Source of the DNA: Ficedula albicollis
Taxonomy: Eukaryota; Chordata; Aves; Passeriformes; Muscicapidae
NCBI RefSeq assembly: GCF_000247815.1
Contig: NC_021673.1
Location: 104,759,363-104,823,362 of the forward strand
Direction: 5' to 3'
DNA length: 64,000 bases
Of the stretch, positions 56,421-64,000 are shown piece after piece (within the stretch, counting starts at the first letter, position 1; every line of letters starts with the position of its first letter). Both the position numbers and the translations under genes were made by a program. Under the pieces are notes generated by a model that saw only the letters and a program-made list of their open reading frames with translations, made no database searches and was not told where the DNA came from.

Positions 56421-57497
56421 GCTTCGGTTTGTTTGTACAGGCGGTCTGGAGTCTGTCGGAAGAACTAGTTGGAGGCCGCCGCTCAGCCTTCCGCGGGAGC
56501 CGCAAGCGTGAGAGCCCTGCCCGCACGGCGAGCGGCTGATACCGAGAGGAAATTAGGATGGAAATGGTTCTCCGGGCTGGCGGGGAGCGGCACTGTCTTG
56601 TACATTAATTGCTTCGCGTTCGCGTGCTGCTCATAAAACTTAATCTCCTTGCCTAGCCCTCGGTAAGAGCGTCCCTTGGCCCCTGCGGAGCGTTTCGGGC
56701 GGCGATCTTTGGAGAGCGCCCAGCCCGGCCCCCGGTTCGAGGCGCGGGCGCAGCTCCTGGTCCTGCGAGTGAGGAGTAACGCCAGGAATTAGCAGGGTTA
56801 GAGAGGGAGTGATGGAAATAAAATCACATTAAAATGGCAATTATCTCTCATCGTTCGCAGCGTGTGACTTTCTGTCATTTATCTCCGCGTCACGTATGAA
56901 ATACAGCTGCATGACAGCCGTCTTCCCACTGGGGATTTGGCTCCTGGTGTCCATGGCACTGCAAGGATGTGTTTGCTGGCTTTAAAACCGTTTTAAAACT
57001 AAAGTGGAGTTCTGGAGGTGGAAATATTTGTGTTGGCCCTCGCTTTCAATGAAAGCTTTTCCTTTCGAGTGCAACTGTGGCCAAATGTAATGCCTTGTTT
57101 ATTGCGCGTTACTAAAACGATAAAAGCGAGAATTTAGGTAATGCTGGTTTTAAGAGCTTGAGCTCAGGTTCTAGGTTCTGATTTTTCTCCAGCACGGGTC
57201 CTCTGTTTTCCATGCCGCTTTTCCATGTAGTCAGCCGGGTTCGCTGCCGCTTTCCACTGAACTCTAAACTCTCCCCATCCCCCGCACGGCCGAGCGAGCT
57301 CCGGCATATTTAGCGATCTGTGCGTATTCTGGACCATTTTCACATACATCGCATCGAGTCCGAGCTTGGGCTGTGTTGCCTCCAGGGATCGCCCACCGCG
57401 CTGTTTTCGGGACGCCGCTCTGTTGTGTTTTGGGCAGCGCATCTGCGATCTTCGCCAAGGGACACGAACTTCGGGACGTGTGGGGCTACGGCAGCCG
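56421..57497. promoter_or_regulatory. Upstream promoter-proximal DNA of PTPRM
   Basis: GC-rich to about 56.78 kb, then a moderately AT-rich block (56.80-57.16 kb) with TAAT and AATTA sites, then CpG-rich again from about 57.28 kb. No open frame with coding character. Probable proximal regulatory DNA by position. Confidence 0.45.

Positions 57498-57558
<61 letters not shown>
57498..57558 (+). repeat. C homopolymer, 61 nt
   Basis: Flanked by GGCAGCCG and GGCGGCCGCCG in the distal CpG-island shoulder, about 2.5 kb upstream of the PTPRM ATG. Overlapping open frames are poly-proline, poly-glycine or mixed shadows. Confidence 0.95.
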
Positions 57559-57560
<2 letters not shown>

Positions 57561-57616
57561 CGGCCGCCGCAAAAGTTAACGCAAGGGGGCAGAACAGCAT
57601 TAATTGTTGTCTTCCC

Positions 57617-57624
57617 TGACGTCA
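57617..57624. promoter_or_regulatory. Palindromic CRE (TGACGTCA)
   Basis: A perfect 8-bp cAMP-response element lies about 2.65 kb upstream of the PTPRM ATG, in the distal shoulder of the CpG island between two C homopolymers. CREB/ATF proteins bind this motif. Function here is inferred only from the motif and its setting. Confidence 0.4.
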
Positions 57625-57692
57625 GACTTTTTCTTTTCAATAGCAAGTATTCTCTTTCTTCATTGTTTGCCTAGAACTTCAGTCTTCTCCCG

Positions 57693-57789
<97 letters not shown>
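57693..57789 (+). repeat. C87-A10 composite homopolymer
   Basis: C at 57693-57779 immediately followed by A at 57780-57789. It marks the right-hand end of the CpG-rich zone, and the sequence turns AT-rich directly afterwards. Confidence 0.95.
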
Positions 57790-58243
57790 GATGTTGCCTT
57801 AATTCCCCGAAGCCGTGGTAACCTATGGGTGTTTTGCAATTAAAAAATAAATAAATTCTTAATTTTGATTTTTTTCCATGGTTACATAATTGAGGTAATT
57901 TCTCTTTTCTTTAAAAGCTGCAGTTACAGCTTCCTCAAATTAGAAACTATAGCTGGTCTATAAATTGTTGCCTTTGTAACACAAAACAAAAAAGCTCAAG
58001 AAGTGTCACAAGTAATTTAACTTGAGACAAAATAAACTTTAAAATTTGCCTTCTAGTAGATCTGCCCCTAGAAATCCAGAAATGAGCAGTTACACCAGTG
58101 TTTATGCTAAGGATGACCTCTCTCAGTTCGGAATGTCCAGATGCACATGAAATTGTGTTTCTGATCAGCCCTGCAGTGTAGTAAACTATGGTGTTCAGAC
58201 ATATAACAGTAGCTTTCATCCTGTCTTTGTTACAGGGAATAGG

Positions 58244-58352
58244 AAAAATCCATGCCTATACCCACAGCTCTCTGACGTTAGCTTAGAGAAGATGAGATAA
58301 AAATCCATGCCTATACCCACAGCTCTCTGATTTTAGCTTAGAGAAGATGAGA
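58244..58352 (+). repeat. 55-bp tandem duplication
   Basis: The units start AAAAATCCATGCCTATACCC at 58244 and 58299. They differ at CTGACGTTAGC versus CTGATTTTAGC, removing a CpG. It lies upstream of PTPRM. Confidence 0.92.
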
Positions 58353-61300
58353 CAGAAAGTTGCCGAGTTCTGAGGATTACAGAAGAGCATTATAAGAGTG
58401 TTTGGTCACAGTCACAGTGGGAGTGAGGCTAAAGTGCTTGACCTCCAAAAACACAACCGGTCTGCTTTAATTACAGCAAATCTAAGAAATGGTTGAGCTC
58501 CAGGGAGTTGCTAAACCAACAAGAACAATAGAAAACACAGGTCATGCGTGGCTGATTGGGAATTGTGAGCTGTATTTCACTGTGTTCAGTACCGGAGCGT
58601 GCATGAAAGCCGTGCAGAAACTGCACAAAAAGAACTAGAGCATCAGGAAAAGACTAGGCAAAACCCACAGGTTCATGGTAGTTTGGTTCCAAGAATGCAT
58701 TCAAGACAGTTCATTAAAGGCTAAGCTGTGGCTGAAGAGGGGATTGGAAGCATCTGAGTGGGAAATAAAAAGTGCTTTGCTGATTGTTTTTCGCTTACAA
58801 ACAGATACTTTACATACCTTGCATCTGTTCTTGAACTGGATCACCTCAAAGAAATACCTGTTTACAGTTCCCTGCATAGACATACTTCAGCTGAGAAACA
58901 TAGGAGTTCCCAATTATCACAAATAAAATTACTCCTGCTGAAAAGAATCAAAGAATGAGACAGTAAAACATTTAGAATAAATAGAAAATCTGGCAGTTGT
59001 TGTAACTATTTTCTAGATTTTAATGTACATCAATAGGAAATGCACAAAACCAGCCTTCATTGCAAAAATTTTATTTTAAAATATGGAATAATACATCCCA
59101 CTGAGGGAAAATTAAACAACTTGACAATAAATTATGAATAATTACACTGTTCATTACAAAAACTTCACTAGCAGAGCTACCCTCTCATCGTTAATCATTC
59201 TCTTGCAGAACCATTTTCCATATTCCAGATCTCTGAGCTACTTCTGAGAACTGATTTTTGAAAATTTCGAACCAAACAAGATCTGTATTACTGGTTAGAG
59301 AGGTCTGGTGTCCAAATAATTATAATGTGGAAGCAGGTCTGCTTGACTTATGTCAGGAAGAAACCTTTGGAAAGGCGTATATCTACGCTTAACAATTAGA
59401 TATATAGATTGTGTTTATCTGTTTAGCTGTTACCTTAAAGTTGCTAGTGATATTCACAGTGCTCTTCATTCTGTATTACTGGCACAAGAGCAAGTAAGCA
59501 TATCTCAAATTCTGTAAGATATCAAGGCCACTCTGCATAATCCACAGCATGAAGTCACCCTTCCTATAATGATACAAAGCAGGAACACTCTCTTGCTCAT
59601 GTTACAGCAGAAATAGAAAAGCAAAGACTCATATTTAAATATTGGAGGAAGGCCCAAACACCCTGCCTTTTTTTGACCCGTGACAATGCTGATTAAGTGG
59701 CCAAGAATGTGGGCTACACAGCTGTCACATGATCTTTTGGTTCAGTTGCAGATAACATCACACTCACAGCTCAAAGCTATTTTTTGCACTATAAAGTAGT
59801 TAGACAAGAGATTTTCACTAGCTCACTCCATCTTGTTTTAAAGCTCAGACAGACAAGCATCATGAATCTTTCAATGACACTGCTGTTTAAATATGATGAA
59901 AAAGTAATTTTCTTCCTGGGACAGGGGCACATTTTCTTAGTTAAGTACAGCCAGTGAGTGAAAGTAGGATTTGCTTTGTTAGAAAAAAGACAGGCAATGA
60001 TTCCAATTCTCTGGTTTTATCAAAGCTACTTTTCTGCTCAGTGAAATTCCAAAGGCAATCCTTGGTCAGGATAACCACTCAAAAAATAACACATCATCTC
60101 TGTAGGTCAAGGGAAAATGTGACAAAAAATTCATTCTTTTTCCGTTTGGGGTTTTTCTTAAATACGAAGCAGCTATTATTTTTAGGTAGCTTTATCTTCT
60201 CACCCAGATTTCTACTGATGCTCTTTATCTTTTTCACTGCTGATTTTTGTCAAAAGTTACAAAACTAAAAGTATGTGTACTTATCTATGTGCCAGGATTT
60301 ATTGATTGCATTATACTCAATTATATTCTGTTTCATAATATTTAATGTATCTGTATCTGTAGATGCTATAATGGTTTCTTTTGTTACTCGAGAGCTGTTT
60401 CAGTGGTAGCTGTAAATGCTCCTGTGTTTATTCAAGAAAGCCTCTCTGTGCCTTTTTTTGAGGGATAGGGTGAGGTTTCAATAGTGTCCTTAAAAGATCA
60501 CATCCACTCCATACCTTATCTTTCTCTTCCTCCAAGGAATGACAAGTAAGTGCTTGGCATCTAAGGTCAATCTACACCAATCTAAGCAACTGCAAAAGTT
60601 GCTGCATACAAAATGTTCCATCTTCAGCAGAGGCTCATCATCTGTCCTGCTTATTGCTGCTGGGGTGTGCTGGCACTAGAACTGATCCCTGATCATTGAT
60701 TTGGCACTGAGATGCACTTACTACAACTGTGACTGCTCCCTATCAGATATTGCCATGTGTACTATGACTGCCTCCTTTTTTCTTTTTTTTTTTTATTACT
60801 AATTATTTATGCAAGCAAAAATAGTTATCCATTTTATCCCAAGGACATCTTGCCTTATTCACTTGAGCACTCTGAAATTTGGTGGTAATAAAAACCGAAG
60901 TCCTCCTTGTTTCCAGCTGCTAAAACTCAAGGTCTTTTATAATAACTGAGGAAATTCTACATGGCCACTACTGGCTTTGAAATTAAACCATAGTTGGAAC
61001 TTGAGAGAGAAAACACATCCAGATCTTTGAGAAGTATTTAAAAGATTAGAGAGTAGCAATCTTTTATCAGAAATTGTTGAAGTAGAAGTGAGAAAAAGGT
61101 TTGAAGTTTCCAAGTAAAACAATAGGGGAACTTTAGGATCTGAATGTCAGGAAGGAAGCAAAGAGCAGCAGAACACACTGTACAGAGATGATTATTGCTA
61201 GTTCAAGCCCAAAAATAATTAACTGAATTGTGGGAGAATATCTATTTCATAATTGTTGTAATAAGAGAGATAAGAGAGAGTGTAGCCTAGGCAGGTAGAA

Positions 61301-63212
61301 GTTTGTAAAGTCATAACATTTTAATGCCATGATCCACAGTCTCCTTCTACCACTTGTGTGACTTGCACAGACAAGGAAAAACATGCACCCTGTGTTTGAT
61401 GTGTTTATATGTCTGCAAGCCATATTATGTCTCACCTTCTGATTGTCAGCATTTTTTTAGAAAAATATTGTGTTTAACATTTGCAAAAACTTAAAACCTT
61501 TCTGGCCTTTAACTCTACTCGTAGAAATATTTCAGTCTGTGTAGTATATGTGAGAAGCAGGCCTCCTCAAATTTGAGCTTTCCGTCAGGGAATGGGAAGG
61601 GTCAGCTGCTCCCTAAGGAATGGGGAGCCAGGTCCACTGTGATAAGGCAGGTCCAAGATCAAGCCCAGCATGAGCCCACACACAGGGACCGGGGTCATCA
61701 GGGTCTGCCAGTGCTCCTACACAATACCTCCAGCCGAGACTGAAGGCCCCAGGATGAGCTGAAATGGTGCTTCTGGGACAACTGGGCAGAGGGTAGGGGA
61801 GGGTGTTCCAAGTGAGGTTGGTCTGAGTCATTACTGCACTCAAAATCATCTCACTTTTCACCTTTGCACCTTCAAATATGTTACATGGCTTTCAGTAATT
61901 GTTCTACCTTCTGATACCTTGTCAAGAAGAGTATTTCCACTGTTTTTCTTTTACTACTTGTTCTTAGCTTCTCCCAAAATGTGCGTGTCCTTAGCTGTGT
62001 CTCTGTCCTCATTATCAGAAGATACATACAGGAGTCTGAGGGCAAAGTAGTCCAAGTAGGAAACGCTGTTAAACAAACAGCTACCAAGAGTGTACAACCT
62101 TCAGATTTGTGTGAGGTTGAATAGGATTGGTCAGGAGCAGAAAGAAGCAGAAACACAATTGATCAAATGCAAATACTTGCAAATATTCATATATTCAGTC
62201 TTCAAAGTCTGTACAAATACCGACTGTAATATCATCTTTGTCACTCGTTGCTTTGATCTTGTCATTCATCTGGGTTAACATCCTTTTCTATTACAAATTT
62301 AGGCTTAATTTCATTGTCTTCAAAGTTCCGTGCTGTTCCACCTCTCCCTACTCATTTGAACTTCAAGTTGCTTTTCTTTCTATTCAGTGCTTCTATAATC
62401 AACCATGTCAAGGAGTGAAACCAGAAGAATCGAAATTTAGATGAGCACTGTGAAGTAAGCTAACTTCTCTGTCTTCCAAGGCTGAGTAATTGTTCCAAAA
62501 TAAATTAGTGCTTATTACATAATTGAAGGAACACACACTGAGTTTTACCACCAGAGCTATAGCATTTTATTTTTTTTCTGCTAAAAATATTCTAGTCCAT
62601 CCCTCTCCATAGAGAAACCATTTTCTAGAGGGGGTTTCTCTGCAGGCTTCTGTCAGATGGAACAGATTCCCTTTAGGAGCAATCCCTAGAAATGCTTGAC
62701 AAAAGTTTGGGTTTTAGACATCTTCATAAAAGGCAATGAACTGAAGCAGACAACTGAAATAGTAATGTCTGATGCCATCAGTGCTAATATTGACTGACCA
62801 TGTCTGCGAGGGCCCTTCAGACGGTTTTTCCAGTTGGAAAAACATATTTTTGACATCTTGGGTTCATTCCACCAAAAATGCACAGAAGCAAAAGCCAACT
62901 GAAAAGTCATATTCAATATAAGGTTAGTGTCCTTTCTGCCTGTGAATTTCTCCTGAGTTTATTCACTCATATGTGTTTTTTCTCATTTTTCTTCCATAGC
63001 TCTAAATTAGCATCAGATAATAGGATCTGTGCCTTGGCATAAGATTAAGTTTTCCCAAAAGTTCATTTACAGCTAATTAGGAGTTTGTGAAACAGAAGAA
63101 GTGAAATATGCAGCCTCTTTGGTTCTCTTTGTGGGTCTTAAAAACAGTCATTGATGGATGGAATTATCATTCTTTCAGCCTCTTTACTACTAACTCTGAT
63201 TTAGCAATGTAG

Positions 63213-63386
63213 CATTCATGTTGTCAGCAGCACCTCCAGACAACTTCCTGCTATTACTTTGATGCAATTGTCATGTGAGATGCATGAGACGTTATTAAAC
63301 ATTCATGTTGTCAGCAGCACCTCCAGACAACTTCCTGCTATTACTTTGATGCAATTGTCATGTGAGATGCATGAGATGTTATTAAA
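63213..63386 (+). repeat. 87-bp tandem duplication
   Basis: Units 63213-63299 and 63300-63386 start CATTCATGTTGTCAGCAG. The only difference I see is GAGACGTTA versus GAGATGTTA, a CpG transition. Confidence 0.94.
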
Positions 63387-64000
63387 TTGCATTCTATTGG
63401 AACAAGAAGTTAAGATTTTTTTTTTTTCCTAGAGTTGTAGATGAGTGGAAGGACGTGAACTTTATATGTTGTCTTTCAAATTAAAAAAAATCCCATGAAG
63501 TCTACTTTAACAACAATTTATCCTGCTGGAAAACACTGCAATACCATCTCATCTGAGGCAATTCTAAGCAGGCAGGCCCAGCAGTCAGTGGTGCAGAATC
63601 CATCAAAGAGGCAGGATATGAGCATGATATAAGTACAGCCTCTCACACCACCACCTGTGCTGAATGCAGGTTTTTACCTTGATGTGTTAAAAAGTTGTTT
63701 ATGAGTAAATTATATGTTATAATGATGACATCTCTAAATTACACAGTTTGTCTTAGTCATTGGTAGAATTTAGTTCATATTTGTAAGTATTTAAAAGTAT
63801 TTGAATGATTTTTTTTTAAATGGCAATAGTGTGTCAGGAGAGGTACTAAAAATTTGAAAGGTTCACATGTAAAATCGATTGTTATTTAGTAATTTTTTCT
63901 TATTCTTTATTTTCCTTTTTTAATATCTGCTTTTTTAGAAAGGGGAGGAATATATTTTGATGTACTTATGATTGAATTCTTGTTGGTGTTTGCTTGTGCA

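Larger units (their letters stand above)
57790..64000. other. Intergenic DNA upstream of PTPRM
   Basis: AT-rich, with only the 55-bp and 87-bp duplications as structured features. 61560-61830 is a GC-richer patch with an 82-codon minus-strand frame (61861..61613) that I cannot match to any family. It might be a relic of an old element. No gene is supported. Confidence 0.6.

Noticed and set aside
56726..56760. tRNA-like GGTTCGAGG motif
   Set aside because: Only a partial B-box resemblance. No A box, acceptor stem or cloverleaf can be drawn around it.

Overview
This is vertebrate nuclear DNA, most likely from a bird. It is AT-rich with few genes and few interspersed repeats. The only transposon family I recognise is CR1 LINE 3' ends, which are typical of birds and also occur in other reptiles. 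One real coding exon is visible. On the minus strand, 54970..54898 encodes a 24-residue signal peptide that ends in a consensus splice donor, and it matches exon 1 of PTPRM (receptor-type protein tyrosine phosphatase mu) in sequence, length and splice phase. No second PTPRM exon is visible to the left, so about 1-54897 is the 5' part of PTPRM intron 1. The sequence right of the exon is its leader, CpG-island promoter and upstream intergenic DNA.

Layout: (1) 1-54 kb is intron 1, with no convincing coding sequence. It holds CR1 fragments, simple repeats, four long C homopolymers and many local duplications. (2) 54.05-57.65 kb is a CpG island with the PTPRM start, a 142-bp duplication, four more C homopolymers (880, 198, 61 and 87 nt) and a palindromic CRE. 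(3) 57.8-64 kb is AT-rich upstream DNA with two more short tandem duplications and no recognised gene.

Two window-wide patterns stand out. First, there are eight pure C homopolymers of 32-880 nt, about 2.5 kb in total. All are C on the + strand, so all are G on the PTPRM sense strand. Four of them crowd the promoter and leader, and several abut A-tracts. Second, there are over a dozen young local duplications with units from 39 bp to 1.17 kb. Their copies differ at only a few positions, several of which are CpG transitions. Both patterns could be real biology (G-strand expansion or R-loop/G-quadruplex instability; replication-based tandem duplication) or assembly artefacts (homopolymer consensus or gap filling; retained haplotypes). 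Read-level evidence would decide.

Almost all long open frames here are poly-proline or poly-glycine readings of the C tracts, or chance frames, and they are not annotated as genes.
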